This document shows, piece after piece, positions 1-8,504 of a stretch of DNA of 38,555 nucleotides (the stretch's first letter is position 1; every line of letters begins with the position of its first letter). The notes beneath the pieces were generated by a model that did not search any database, had not been told where the DNA came from, and worked only from the letters and a program-made list of their open reading frames with translations. This DNA is from Myxococcales bacterium (GTDB taxonomy: Bacteria; Myxococcota_A; Polyangia; Polyangiales; Ga0077539), in assembly GCA_016793325.1 (NCBI GenBank), contig JAEUKI010000088.1:1-38555 (forward strand), in the 5' to 3' direction. The position numbers and the translations under genes are program-made.

Positions 1-245
1 CCTACAAATGTGCAGGTAGAGTTCGATTGGCTCTTCTCTCGAAGTTCGAGCGCGAGCGAGAACGCCTGCCGAGATAGATCGCGTGAACGCGCCCCGCGAT
101 GTCTTCGAGGCACAATGCGCGGCTGCTTGCTGCCGCGCCCAACTCGCTTGCTGCCGCGCCCCGCTCGCTTGCTGCCGCGCCCCGCCCGCTTGCTGCCGCG
201 CGCCGCCCGCTCGCTGCCGCGCCCCGCCCGCTCGCTGCCGCGCCC
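1..245 (-). repeat. 3'-flanking dispersed repeat, copy A (core plus 21-bp tandem array)
   Basis: This is non-coding DNA directly downstream of the stop codon of the minus-strand gene at 246-2234. Read in that gene's direction, a tandem array comes first (245 down to about 121, six 21-bp units built around GCGCGGCAGCGAGCGG), then a conserved core. The core includes a 27-bp stretch at 43-69 that recurs exactly at 6510-6536 and 6616-6642. Similarity to copy B continues to about position 1, including an AGAGAAGAG block and a CGAACTCTACCT block. Because 21 is a multiple of 3, the array opens spurious reading frames of the Leu-Ala-Ala-Ala-Pro type in several frames. I do not regard these as genes. 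Confidence 0.85.
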
Positions 246-2234
246 TCACTCCTCGTTGTCAGCGCCCGATTCGATCGACCCCTCTTCGAGCGTCGCGACG
301 AAGACTCTTCCGAGCGACGTCGCGAGCGCGAGGTGCTTCGCTTGCGTCGAGAAGCGACACTCCGTCACGAACTCTCCAGCCGCGAACCACCCTGCGTACG
401 ACACGGACGTCTCTCGTCGCGCGTCGGCGCTGTAGAAGACGATTTCGTCCTGGTCCGCCACTGCGCAACCCGAGGACTCGTCGCCCGTGAGCCCCAACGC
501 GTACACGCGTCTGCTCCATAGCTCTCGTCGCACGCGCAAGAAGCGCTCACCCAGCGCTCCTTCGTACACCGCGAAGGGCCCGACGAGAGCGATCTCTTTC
601 GGCGGTGGGTACGGCCCCGGCCCTCGCGCGTCCGACGTGTCTCCCCGCGCGAAGTACAGAAGAAACTCCGGTGGTGGAGGCCCCATTGGATTGCCGTCGC
701 CGTCGTACATCTCCGGCGCGTGGCACTGGAGTCGCGTGTGTCCTTCTGCGGTTCGAACGGCGAAGGCTGTGATGGTTCCGTCTGCGCCGAAGAGGCGCTC
801 GCTCTTCGAGAGGTCCGCGTTCGACAACGAGAGCCACGCGGAGCTCGCGTAGTGCGAGGACAACACGCGCCCCTCGCTCGTGCAGCCGTGCACGACCTCG
901 CCGCGAGGAAGCACCATGCGCGCGACTTCTTGCAACAGGTCTCGCCCTGCGAGCGATCGCTTGGTGATCACCGTCCCTCGCGAATCCTGTGTCTTTTGCT
1001 CCAGGATGAACGTGTCGCCGTCGGCTGAGCCGATGAACCGAACGCGCTCCAGGGACGAGATCGGCTCGTTGCTCTCTGCGACGAGCGCTCCTTGGCTGTC
1101 GTATGCGCATCGCCTGCCTGTGGCGTTGACCGTCACGAGCTCGGCGCGATCGGTCACGAAGATCGCTGTGATCGGCGCGGTCTCTTCGTGCGTCTGTTCG
1201 CCGACCGCTGTCACGGAGCGATCTCGAAGGTCGACCCGCGCGAGCGCTCCGTGGCGCAACACGAACACACAATCGCTGTCCATCGACACGAGCGTGTGCA
1301 AACCAACGTTCAACGTCGCGACGATCGTCCCGCGATCGAGGTCGACGAGGTCGATCTGGTCTCGGTCTCGCGAGAGCGCGAGCATCGCGCCGCACGAGAG
1401 CGCGCGGCCGGCTTGTGAAACACCCATCGCGCGAAGGTCGTGGATGGTTCGTGACGCGAGGTCGATGTGCCACGCGGCCCGCAGTCGACCGTCGTCGGAC
1501 CGCTGGACCGCGAGCAACGCGGTCGCGCTCGCGCGGGTGACTTCGGTGAACCCTCCGCCGTCGAAGCGAACGCACTGCCACGGCGCGCGGTCCTTGCTCG
1601 ACACGCGCACGCCGCTCGCGTCGCAGAGAACGACCTCCCTCTCGTGGCCTCGAACGAGCCGCCCCGACCACTCGCGAAGCTCGGGCGGGTACGCTGTTGC
1701 GTCGTCGAGCTCGAACGTCGACGCGAGAAAAACCCACCATCGATTCACGCCGTGGACGATCATGCGACTCTGATCGAGGCTCTGCCGCATCGAGAGCACT
1801 CCATCCTCCGTGAAGGACGCGCGCTCCACGAGTCGCGGCGGCGAGTTTGGCTCGAGCTCGAAGAAGAAGCACTCGCGGCGCTTGTTCAACACGCACAATC
1901 GACAGCGCTCCTCGCCGAAGAACGCTCCGTACTCGAAGCGATCGAGCGCTCGCTCTGCGCCGAGCAATTCGACACAAGAAGACCTCCCCGAGCTCGCGTC
2001 GATCGAGACGACCCACCCCGTGTCGAGCAGCGCGAAGCAGCACGTCCGCGCGGGGTTCATCCATGAATCGATCACGCGCCCCTCGGGCCACAGCCCCCGC
2101 GGTTGCACGCGATAGCGAAGGCGGAGCGCGGCTGGAGGTCTCACGACGCGCGATCGTAGCCGCGAGGCGAACGCCCAATTGGGCGAATCGAGCGGCTCGA
2201 ACGAACCACGGCTCGCGCGCAGCGCAGTGTCCAT
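246..2234 (-). CDS. Hypothetical 662-residue protein, probably beta-propeller
   Basis: I do not recognise the family. The 662-residue product has no clear signal peptide or membrane segment. Its middle and C-terminal parts are made of short beta-strand-like blocks with Asp/Gly turns (for example DQIDLVDLDRGTIVATL followed by SMDSDCVFVLRHG), the texture of WD40-like or quinoprotein-like propellers. The C-terminus is acidic. The ATG at 2234 leaves about 126 bp to the divergent LysR gene; internal starts cannot be excluded. The stop is followed immediately by the copy A repeat. The reading frame is intact and codon use matches its neighbours. The function is unknown, and the propeller call is inference from texture only. 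Confidence 0.75.
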   Translation of the reverse strand: MDTALRASRGSFEPLDSPNWAFASRLRSRVVRPPAALRLRYRVQPRGLWPEGRVIDSWMNPARTCCFALLDTGWVVSIDASSGRSSCVELLGAERALDRFEYGAFFGEERCRLCVLNKRRECFFFELEPNSPPRLVERASFTEDGVLSMRQSLDQSRMIVHGVNRWWVFLASTFELDDATAYPPELREWSGRLVRGHEREVVLCDASGVRVSSKDRAPWQCVRFDGGGFTEVTRASATALLAVQRSDDGRLRAAWHIDLASRTIHDLRAMGVSQAGRALSCGAMLALSRDRDQIDLVDLDRGTIVATLNVGLHTLVSMDSDCVFVLRHGALARVDLRDRSVTAVGEQTHEETAPITAIFVTDRAELVTVNATGRRCAYDSQGALVAESNEPISSLERVRFIGSADGDTFILEQKTQDSRGTVITKRSLAGRDLLQEVARMVLPRGEVVHGCTSEGRVLSSHYASSAWLSLSNADLSKSERLFGADGTITAFAVRTAEGHTRLQCHAPEMYDGDGNPMGPPPPEFLLYFARGDTSDARGPGPYPPPKEIALVGPFAVYEGALGERFLRVRRELWSRRVYALGLTGDESSGCAVADQDEIVFYSADARRETSVSYAGWFAAGEFVTECRFSTQAKHLALATSLGRVFVATLEEGSIESGADNEE

Positions 2235-2360
2235 CCAGCGGAGCCGCGGTTCGAAGGATGACAGGCAAGATCGAGAACCGATGCGTTTGCAAGGTGTTGG
2301 CGTTCGCGCCTGTCACAAACCCGAAGCGGAGCTGGTATCGTGCGCGGTACGCTCGGGGCT

Positions 2361-3269
2361 GTGGAACTCGATGCCGTTCGCGCGTTTCTCGCCGTGGTCG
2401 AGTCGGGATCGTTCGTCGCGGCCGCGGCGGTGCTGCGGATTCCGAGGGCGTCGGTGCGCCGGAGAGTGGACGAGCTCGAGGCGTTCGTGGGGGTTCCGCT
2501 CTTGGTGCGAAGCGAACAAGGGGCCTCGCCGACGCGCGCAGGAACGCTCTTCGCCGAGCGCGGTCGCGCCCTGCTCGGTGAGGCGACCGCCGTCGTCGCC
2601 CTCGTGCGCGAGCGCGCATCTGCTTCCACCGCGACGCTCCGTGTGGCGCTCCCCGTGGGGCTTCCGCCGAAGCTCTTGTCGCTGTGTTGGGCGGCCGTTC
2701 GCGCGGCGCAGCCCGAGCTTCGGCTCGAAGTGCGCTTCGCAGAAGATCCCGTGGCGATGCTCACGCACGACATCGACATCGCGGTGTCGTTTGGTGATGT
2801 GCCGTCGGAGGGGCCGTGGGTGACGTCCGTGATCGTTCGCGTTCCCGAGCGGCTCGTCGCGAGCCCTTCGTACCTCGCCACGCACAAGACGCCGACCACC
2901 CTCGACGAGCTCGCCGAGCACAACTTGCTCCTCTGGCGCGGGCCCGAGCGAATTCCCCCGCGGATCACGCTGCGCAACGGCGGCCATCACCCGGTCGCGC
3001 CCATCCTCTGGGCCTCGGACACGCACGCGCTCCGCGTCGCGGCGAGCGACGGGCTGGGAATCCTCTATTCGATCGACGGCGGGCTTCCGGGCGACGTCGC
3101 CGCGGGGCCCGAGCTCGTCCCGGTGCTCGACGACGTCGTGGGCGCCGAGCGAGCGCTGCGCGTGGTGATGCCTTCGGGGCTCCGTGAAGTTCCGAAGATC
3201 TTGAGCGCGCTCGACCTGCTTCGATCGATGTCTCGACCGACGATGCCTCCCCCTGCCCGCAGCGGCTGA
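2361..3269 (+). CDS. LysR-family transcriptional regulator
   Basis: This is a 302-residue regulator. An N-terminal winged helix-turn-helix begins as (V)ELDAVRAFLAVVESGSF, and the recognition region around RIPRASVRRRVDELEAFVG covers residues ~1-60. A type 2 periplasmic-binding-like effector domain follows (about 90-290). I chose the GTG at 2361 because LysR proteins typically begin two or three residues before the LDAVRAF-like stretch; an in-frame GTG at 2340 is the alternative. It is divergent from the propeller-like gene at 246-2234, and a methyltransferase follows it on the same strand. The effector and targets are unknown. Ser/Arg replacement in the usual turn (SVRRRVDELE rather than AVSRQIKALE) is typical of a divergent LysR branch. 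Confidence 0.9.
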   Translation: MELDAVRAFLAVVESGSFVAAAAVLRIPRASVRRRVDELEAFVGVPLLVRSEQGASPTRAGTLFAERGRALLGEATAVVALVRERASASTATLRVALPVGLPPKLLSLCWAAVRAAQPELRLEVRFAEDPVAMLTHDIDIAVSFGDVPSEGPWVTSVIVRVPERLVASPSYLATHKTPTTLDELAEHNLLLWRGPERIPPRITLRNGGHHPVAPILWASDTHALRVAASDGLGILYSIDGGLPGDVAAGPELVPVLDDVVGAERALRVVMPSGLREVPKILSALDLLRSMSRPTMPPPARSG

Positions 3270-3341
3270 GCAAAACTCGGCCACCTGCTGGTCGACGCGC
3301 GACGTTGTGCCCTCGCGCGGCGGCCGTCACGATCGCCGTTG

Positions 3342-4241
3342 ATGCTGCAGTTTGCCGAGCTCGACGAACGCGCGCTCCGATCGCTCTCGCGCGAGCGCCC
3401 GCCCTCGACGTGGACCACGATGACCGAGCTCGCCGACGAGGCCGAGCGCTCGATCACCGCGCTGCGAGCGCGTCGCGAAGAGCTCGCTCGCGGACTGTGG
3501 GAGCGCGTCTGTTGCTGGCTCGACGGCCACGTCCGCACGACCGAACGCGAGTCGCTCGACGAGCCCGCGCACCCCGAGGAGGCCAAGGTCCGACAGGTTC
3601 GGTTTCTTCACTGGCAGAACCTCGCGCTGCTCTCGTATCGGCGCTATCGAGGGGCCCTCGCGCCGGCCATCGCAGCCGCGGCGCAGCGCCGTCAAGGCGC
3701 GCCAGTGCGCGTGCTCGAGCTCGCGTGCGGAAGCGGCGACATGGCGATCGGCCTCGCGGACGAAGCGCGCGGCGGACCCGCGGTGCAGATCACGGGCTCG
3801 GACGTCGAGCCTGCGTACATCGCGCAGGCCAACGCGCGGGCTCGCGCGCTCGGGTCGACGGCGAGCTTTCGCGTGATCGACGCGTTCGCGCTCGACGCGG
3901 CGGTGGTCGGCGAGGTCGACGTCGTGTTTCTCGCGCAGAGCGCGCATCACTTTTCGCCGGGGAGCATCGCTCGGATCATCGCGCAGGCGGGGCGCGCGGG
4001 CGCGACGCACCTCGTGATCATCGACGGTCGTCGCAGCGCGAGGACGCTCGTCGCGTTGCCGTTGATCGCGAGCGCGTCGCTCGATCGGCACTTCACGCGC
4101 GACGCGTGGATCAGCGCTCGGAGGCTCTACGCAGAGACGGAGCTCACGTTGCTCGCGCGCATCGCTGCGCCGCGCGCGCGGGTGTCGGTCCGGACGCTGT
4201 TTCCGTTGACCACGGTGCTCGAGGTCGCGTTCGCGACGTGA
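3342..4241 (+). CDS. Class I SAM-dependent methyltransferase
   Basis: This is a 299-residue cytosolic protein. Motif I for S-adenosylmethionine binding is clear at about residues 123-135 (VLELACGSGDMA), followed by an acidic end of strand 2 (ITGSDVEP) and a motif IV-like region (EVDVVFLAQSAHHFSP). The layout fits Methyltransf_25/11-type enzymes. The substrate cannot be told. The N-terminal ~110 residues are helical and may form a lid. The ATG at 3342 is preferred over the TTG at 3339. It lies 72 bp after the LysR gene on the same strand, so co-transcription is possible. No membrane segment is seen. Confidence 0.85.
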   Translation: MLQFAELDERALRSLSRERPPSTWTTMTELADEAERSITALRARREELARGLWERVCCWLDGHVRTTERESLDEPAHPEEAKVRQVRFLHWQNLALLSYRRYRGALAPAIAAAAQRRQGAPVRVLELACGSGDMAIGLADEARGGPAVQITGSDVEPAYIAQANARARALGSTASFRVIDAFALDAAVVGEVDVVFLAQSAHHFSPGSIARIIAQAGRAGATHLVIIDGRRSARTLVALPLIASASLDRHFTRDAWISARRLYAETELTLLARIAAPRARVSVRTLFPLTTVLEVAFAT

Positions 4242-4362
4242 GGACTGACGATGCCGCTGAACCGCCACGCCTTCGATTGACGCACGTTTCTCGATGGATT
4301 CGCGCCGGTTCGACTCGACTTCAACCGCACCGACGCTCGGCCCATTTCTACGAGGTTTTACT

Positions 4363-4863
4363 GTGGCGCAATCAACGATCGAGCTCGCTCCCGGCGTCGC
4401 GCTCTTCGTCGAAGAGAAGACCTCCAGCCACTGGATCGCCACCTCCGGAACGCTCGTGATCCTGTCTCTCGCAGCCGCTTCTCACTCCGACCCGAGCCAC
4501 GTTCACTCGGCCGCGCAGGTGGTCTCGAGGGCGATCCGTCGCGGGGCGAGCGCAGTGCAGCTCCTCGCGCTGTTTTCACCGGCGATCACCAAGCCCCCGT
4601 CCGCGGAGGTCCGCCGTGCCTTCTTGGACGCGGCGCACTTGGGGCCTCGGATCGACTCCGCGGCGGCGGTGATTCTCGGAGAGGGATTTTCGTCCGCGAT
4701 CCACCGCGGCGCGATCACCGGAATCCTGACGCTCCTCGGGTTTCGATCGACCGTCCGCGTGTCGCAATCGATCCGCGAAGGCGTCGAGCACACGTTTCGC
4801 GGCAGCGAGACCGCCGCGCGCGCGCTCGAGCGCTACTGCGAAGCGAACATCGCGCGGGGATAG
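4363..4863 (+). CDS. Hypothetical protein (166 residues)
   Basis: This is an unrecognised small protein. The GTG at 4363 is chosen because a GAGG motif lies 7 nt upstream; the in-frame ATG at 4294 has no such site. The sequence alternates strands and helices (LVILSLAAAS, AVQLLALFSP, AAVILGEGFSSAI, ITGILTLLGFRSTVRV) and ends in a helix. That pattern recalls small alpha/beta STAS-like proteins common in myxobacteria, but this is only an impression. There are no Cys clusters, signal peptide or membrane segments. The stop is followed at 46 nt by the 21-bp tandem array. Confidence 0.75.
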   Translation: MAQSTIELAPGVALFVEEKTSSHWIATSGTLVILSLAAASHSDPSHVHSAAQVVSRAIRRGASAVQLLALFSPAITKPPSAEVRRAFLDAAHLGPRIDSAAAVILGEGFSSAIHRGAITGILTLLGFRSTVRVSQSIREGVEHTFRGSETAARALERYCEANIARG

Positions 4864-4908
4864 GCGCAGGGCGAGCCCTCTCGCCGAGTGATTCGACGCC
4901 AGCGCACG

Positions 4909-5017
4909 GCCAGCCACCCAGTGGCGCGCTGCCAGCCACTGGTGGCGCGCTGCCAGCCACTGGTGGCGCGCTGCCAGCCACTGGTGGCGAGCTGCCAGCC
5001 ACTTGATGGCGCGCGCT
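4909..5017. repeat. 21-bp tandem repeat, five units
   Basis: Five head-to-tail units begin GCCAGCCAC. Three central units are 21 bp (4931-4993) and the outer units are 22-24 bp and diverged. Each unit contains the short inverted repeat GCCA-CTGG-TGGC. The array lies 46 bp after the stop of the 166-residue gene and about 80 bp before the MltA start. The sequence differs from the 21-bp array at 121-245, although the period and the post-stop position are the same. No spacers are present, so it is not a CRISPR array. Confidence 0.9.
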
Positions 5018-5084
5018 GCCCGCTTCCCTCCACCCTTTCGCGATCACCCTTTGCCACGTTTTGCGCGTTCTTCGGCACCTTCGC

Positions 5085-5090
5085 TACCCT
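5085..5090 (+). promoter_or_regulatory. Candidate -10 element of the mltA-like gene
   Basis: The hexamer TACCCT ends 9 nt before the chosen GTG start at 5100. TTGCGC lies 18 nt further upstream (5061-5066) as a possible -35. No ribosome binding site is seen, so the message may be leaderless or nearly so. This is pattern-based only. Confidence 0.4.
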
Positions 5091-5099
5091 CGCGTCGCC

Positions 5100-6362
5100 G
5101 TGCGCTCGTTGCTCGCTTTCGTCGCCCTCGCGCTCGCTTCTGCGTGCACTCCGCGCGCGGTCGTGCGCCCTTCGCTCGTGATCGCGCGGCGCCCTCCCGT
5201 GCGCCCTGTCGCTCGGCCCGTTGTGCAGCCCGCGGTCGTCGCGGCGCCCGTTGTCGCGACGGCGCCCGCTGCGCCCGTGAGCCCGTTTGCTGCGTTGCCC
5301 GGTTGGTCCGAGGACACGATCGCCGAGGCGCTCCCTGCCTTTCGTCGCACGTGCGAGCGCATCGCGCGCGCTTCGGACACTCGCTCGGTCGGCCGCGAAA
5401 ACGCCGGTGGAACGATCGCTGACTGGCGACCCGCCTGCGCCGCGCTCCCCGCTGCGGACGCCGATCACACCACCGTGCGCGCGTTCTTCGAGCGCTGGTT
5501 CACGCCCGTCGCCGTCACGGGCGACAACGGTACCGAGGGCTTCTTCACGGGCTACTACGAGCCGCTCTTGCGAGGCTCGCGACGGAGGCACGGTCGCTTT
5601 CGAACGCCGCTCTACACGCGGCCGCGAGACATGGTGTCCACCCCGCGCGGAACGGGTCGCCTCGTGCGCGGTCGCTTTCGTCGCTACCACACACGCGCAG
5701 AGATCGCCGCGGGCGCGCTGCGACGAACGGCGCAGGTCATCGTGTGGGTAGACGATCCGGTGGACGCGTTCTTCCTCGAGATCCAAGGCTCGGGGCGCGT
5801 CGAGCTCGACGACGGAACCACCCTTCAAATCAACTACGCCGCGAGCAACGGGCACGAGTACGTCGCGATCGGGCGCACGCTCATCGACCGCGGAGCGATC
5901 GAGCGCAGTCAGGTCTCGCTCCAGACCATTCGCGCGTGGCTCAGCGCGCACCCTCGCGAAGCGCAGTCCGTGATGAACACCAACCCGTCGTACGTGTTCT
6001 TTCGCGAGAGCGAGACTCAGGGAGCGCACGGCGCCGAAGGCGTCGTGCTCGAGCCCGGAAGGAGCATGGCCGTGGACCCGAGGTTCGTTCCGCTCGGGGT
6101 TCCGCTGTATCTCGACGTGGCGCCGCTCGAGGGCGTGGGTCCCATTCGTCGCCTCGTCGTCGCGCAAGACACGGGAGGCGCCATCCGCGGCGCCGTCCGC
6201 GGGGATCTCTTCTGGGGCCACGGGCAAGACGCCTACGACCGCGCAGGCCGCATGCGCCAACGCGGCCGCTATTGGATGCTGCTCCCCAAGCCCGTCGCCG
6301 CACGCCGCGCAGAGGGCGCGACCGCGAGCACAAGCGCGCAGGGAGCAGCGAGCGGCGGGTAG
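5100..6362 (+). CDS. mltA: MltA-type lytic murein transglycosylase, lipoprotein
   Basis: This predicted outer-envelope lipoprotein cleaves peptidoglycan glycan strands with formation of 1,6-anhydroMurNAc ends (family knowledge). The GTG at 5100 gives a short signal peptide ending at Cys16 (MRSLLAFVALALASAC). An Ala/Pro/Val-rich tether of about 40 residues follows. MltA hallmarks are GFFTGYYEPLL near residue 150, FLEIQGSGRVEL near 227, and a C-terminal 3D domain with AQDTGGAIRGAVRGD near 356, which carries the conserved Asp residues of the family. At 420 residues it is somewhat longer than E. coli MltA because of the linker and tail. A start further upstream at TTG 5061 would spoil the signal peptide. 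The stop runs directly into repeat copy B. Confidence 0.93.
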   Translation: MRSLLAFVALALASACTPRAVVRPSLVIARRPPVRPVARPVVQPAVVAAPVVATAPAAPVSPFAALPGWSEDTIAEALPAFRRTCERIARASDTRSVGRENAGGTIADWRPACAALPAADADHTTVRAFFERWFTPVAVTGDNGTEGFFTGYYEPLLRGSRRRHGRFRTPLYTRPRDMVSTPRGTGRLVRGRFRRYHTRAEIAAGALRRTAQVIVWVDDPVDAFFLEIQGSGRVELDDGTTLQINYAASNGHEYVAIGRTLIDRGAIERSQVSLQTIRAWLSAHPREAQSVMNTNPSYVFFRESETQGAHGAEGVVLEPGRSMAVDPRFVPLGVPLYLDVAPLEGVGPIRRLVVAQDTGGAIRGAVRGDLFWGHGQDAYDRAGRMRQRGRYWMLLPKPVAARRAEGATASTSAQGAASGG

Positions 6363-6582
6363 CGATGGCGCGGCAGCGAGCGGCGCGGCAGCGAGCGGCG
6401 CGGCAGCGAGGGCGCGGCAGCGAGCGGCGCGGCAGCGAGGGCGCGGCAGCAAGCGGCCGCGCACTGTGCCTCGAAGACATCACGGGGCACCGTCACGCGA
6501 TCTATCTCGGCAGGCGTTCTCGCTCGCGCTCGAACTAGAGAGAAGAGTCTCTCGAACTCTACCTTCGCCTTTGCAGGGGAAT
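6363..6582 (+). repeat. 3'-flanking dispersed repeat, copy B
   Basis: Immediately after the MltA stop codon, six or seven degenerate 14-15-bp units of GCGGCAGCGAGCGGC run to about 6455. The conserved core follows: GCACTGTGCCTCGAAGACAT at 6461-6480, the shared 27-bp segment at 6510-6536, and a tail with AGAGAAGAG and CGAACTCTACCT. Orientation relative to the upstream stop codon is the same as in copy A. Together with copy C it fills the 353-bp gap between two convergent genes. Confidence 0.85.
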
Positions 6583-6611
6583 CGCAGCTCGCTGGCGCGA
6601 CTACTCACGTT

Positions 6612-6715
6612 CCTAAGTTCGAGCGCGAGCGAGAACGCCTGCGGAGCAAGCTCGAGATGACTCGCTGACCGGGTCTGCGAAGCACAGTGCGCGGCTGCTT
6701 GCTGCCGCGCCCTGC
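6612..6715 (-). repeat. 3'-flanking dispersed repeat, copy C
   Basis: This shorter copy lies on the minus strand directly after the stop codon of the Cys-rich lipoprotein gene. It has one GCGCGGCAGCAAGC unit, a diverged middle (GCACTGTGCTTCGCAGAC) and the exact 27-bp core at 6616-6642. It faces copy B tail to tail. Their cores form a perfect 27-bp inverted repeat separated by 79 nt, which could act as a bidirectional terminator for the convergent genes. Confidence 0.8.
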
Positions 6716-8275
6716 CTACACCCTGCACGTGCCTGCGCTGCACCGCAGCCCCGCGTTGCACGTGCTGCTCGGGCAGCACGGTTGCCCGCTGGCCCCGCAC
6801 GCGCGACACGTCCCCGCAGAGCAGTAGCCCCCGGCGCGACAGTCTGTCCCGTTGCAGCAGCGCTCGCTCACGCCTCCGCACGCGCGGCATGTTCCCGCGG
6901 AGCACTCGGCGATCGACGCGCAGGTGTTTCCCGCGCAGCATGATTGTGTGGGCTGCCCGCACGCGCGGCACGTTCCGGCGCGACAGTCGGCTCCTGTGCG
7001 GCACGTGGTCCCGCTGCAGCAACGCTCGTCGATCCCGCCGCACGCGCGGCACGTCCCCGCGGAGCACTCGGCGATCGACGCGCACATGTTGCTCGGGCAA
7101 CACGTCTGCGTCGGTTGTCCGCACGCGCGGCACGTTCCTGCGGAGCAGTAGGCGCCCGCGTCACAGGTGTTTCCTGCGCAACAAGAGCCGCCCGGCGCGC
7201 CGCACGCGCGGCACATGCCCGCAGAGCACTGGCCACCCGAACGGCAGTCTGTCCCGTTGCAACAGCGCTCGCCGACGCCTCCGCACGCGCGGCATGTTCC
7301 CGCGGAGCACTCGGCGATCGACGCGCAGGTGTTTCCCGAGCAGCATGATTGTGTGGGCTGCCCGCATGCGCGGCACGTTCCTGCGCGACAGTCGGCTCCT
7401 GTGCGGCACGTGGTCCCGTTGCAGCAGCGCTCGTCGATCCCTCCGCACGCGCGGCACGTCCCCGCGGAGCACTCGGCGATCGACGCGCACGTGCTCCCCG
7501 GGCAACATGATTGTGTGGGTTGCCCGCACGCGCGGCACGTCCCGCCGAAGCACTCGGAGCCGCTCGAGCACGCGCTCCCCGAGCAGCACGGCGTCCCCGT
7601 GACTCCGCAGCGCACGTCCGACGGAACGTCCGCCACGCTCGCGTCTGCGTCTCCTATGGCGTCCCCGCTCGCGTCGATCGCGCCGTCCGTTCGCGCGTCG
7701 ATCCCGGTGTCCCTTCGCGCGTCCATCGCTGCCGCGTCATCGGGCTCGAATGGAATCCGCGGGCTCGGTCGCAGCGGAACCTCCACGGCGACGCACGTCC
7801 CCTCGTCGCCGCACGTCTGCCCGAGCTCTGCGCAACGAACGCTCACCGTGCACGCGCTCGGCGCCACGGTTGTGCAGTCGCTCGCGCTCGCCGCGCACGC
7901 GGCCGAGAGAAACACGCGGAGCTCTTGCGGGTTCTGCGGGGCGAATCGAAAGCGCGCCGTTCGACGCAACGCGAGCACGGTCCCCGAAGGCTCCGTCGCG
8001 GACGCTTCGACCGCCAACGTCACGAGCTCGTCGCGCGGCCCGCCCTCGCGCGGAACGACGGTAAACGAAGCGGGCAACGTGATTCCGCGCGCTCCGTCGC
8101 GCGTCCATTGTCGGCACGCGGGCGCAGCGCCCTCGCGCTGCACGCACGCGCGGAGCGTCATCGGGAGCTGCTCGGGCAGATCCGTGCTCACGAACACGAG
8201 CACCTGCGTCGGCGGCGCAAGACAGCCCGCGCTCGCCCAACCCGCGAGGGCGAGCCACACGACGAGCTCGGACAT
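6716..8275 (-). CDS. Cys-rich repeat lipoprotein
   Basis: This is a 519-residue predicted lipoprotein. The start at 8275 gives MSELVVWLALAGWASAGC, a short signal peptide with a plausible lipidation Cys. Residues ~19-185 form a non-repeat domain with a few Cys pairs, followed by an Asp/Ala-rich linker. From about residue 222 to the end are eleven units of ~27 residues of the form CCxGxxCxxxxxCxAGTCRACG. Units 2-6 and 7-11 are near copies, so a five-unit, 405-bp block has been duplicated. Such modules occur in secreted proteins of Polyangia; their ligand is unknown. The frame is open further upstream, but that segment has no coding look. No strong ribosome binding site is seen. Confidence 0.88.
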   Translation of the reverse strand: MSELVVWLALAGWASAGCLAPPTQVLVFVSTDLPEQLPMTLRACVQREGAAPACRQWTRDGARGITLPASFTVVPREGGPRDELVTLAVEASATEPSGTVLALRRTARFRFAPQNPQELRVFLSAACAASASDCTTVAPSACTVSVRCAELGQTCGDEGTCVAVEVPLRPSPRIPFEPDDAAAMDARRDTGIDARTDGAIDASGDAIGDADASVADVPSDVRCGVTGTPCCSGSACSSGSECFGGTCRACGQPTQSCCPGSTCASIAECSAGTCRACGGIDERCCNGTTCRTGADCRAGTCRACGQPTQSCCSGNTCASIAECSAGTCRACGGVGERCCNGTDCRSGGQCSAGMCRACGAPGGSCCAGNTCDAGAYCSAGTCRACGQPTQTCCPSNMCASIAECSAGTCRACGGIDERCCSGTTCRTGADCRAGTCRACGQPTQSCCAGNTCASIAECSAGTCRACGGVSERCCNGTDCRAGGYCSAGTCRACGASGQPCCPSSTCNAGLRCSAGTCRV

Positions 8276-8504
8276 CGATCGTATGCGCGGCACTTCGGCT
8301 TCTTCGATTGAACCCGCGGTTCGTTTGCGGCGCAGGCAGTATCGCGCGGAGCCTGCCACCCACGCCATCATCCATGCCAACAGAGTTGGCGATGCCTGCA
8401 TCTGAGACCGCTGCGGGGCGAATCTTTTGATCGACAACGACAGCCGCTTCGGCAACATCGAGATCGCTCGTCGAGCGAGCGGGCGAAGGACGGAGAGTCG
8501 AGAG

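Noticed and set aside
10..521. Open frames through the 21-bp tandem array (Leu-Ala-Ala-Ala-Pro repeats)
   Set aside because: The frames exist only because the period is a multiple of three. Several frames are open at once, none has a ribosome binding site, and they run antisense into a real gene.
4909..5017. Possible CRISPR array
   Set aside because: The units are contiguous with no spacers and are only 21 bp long. No cas genes are present.
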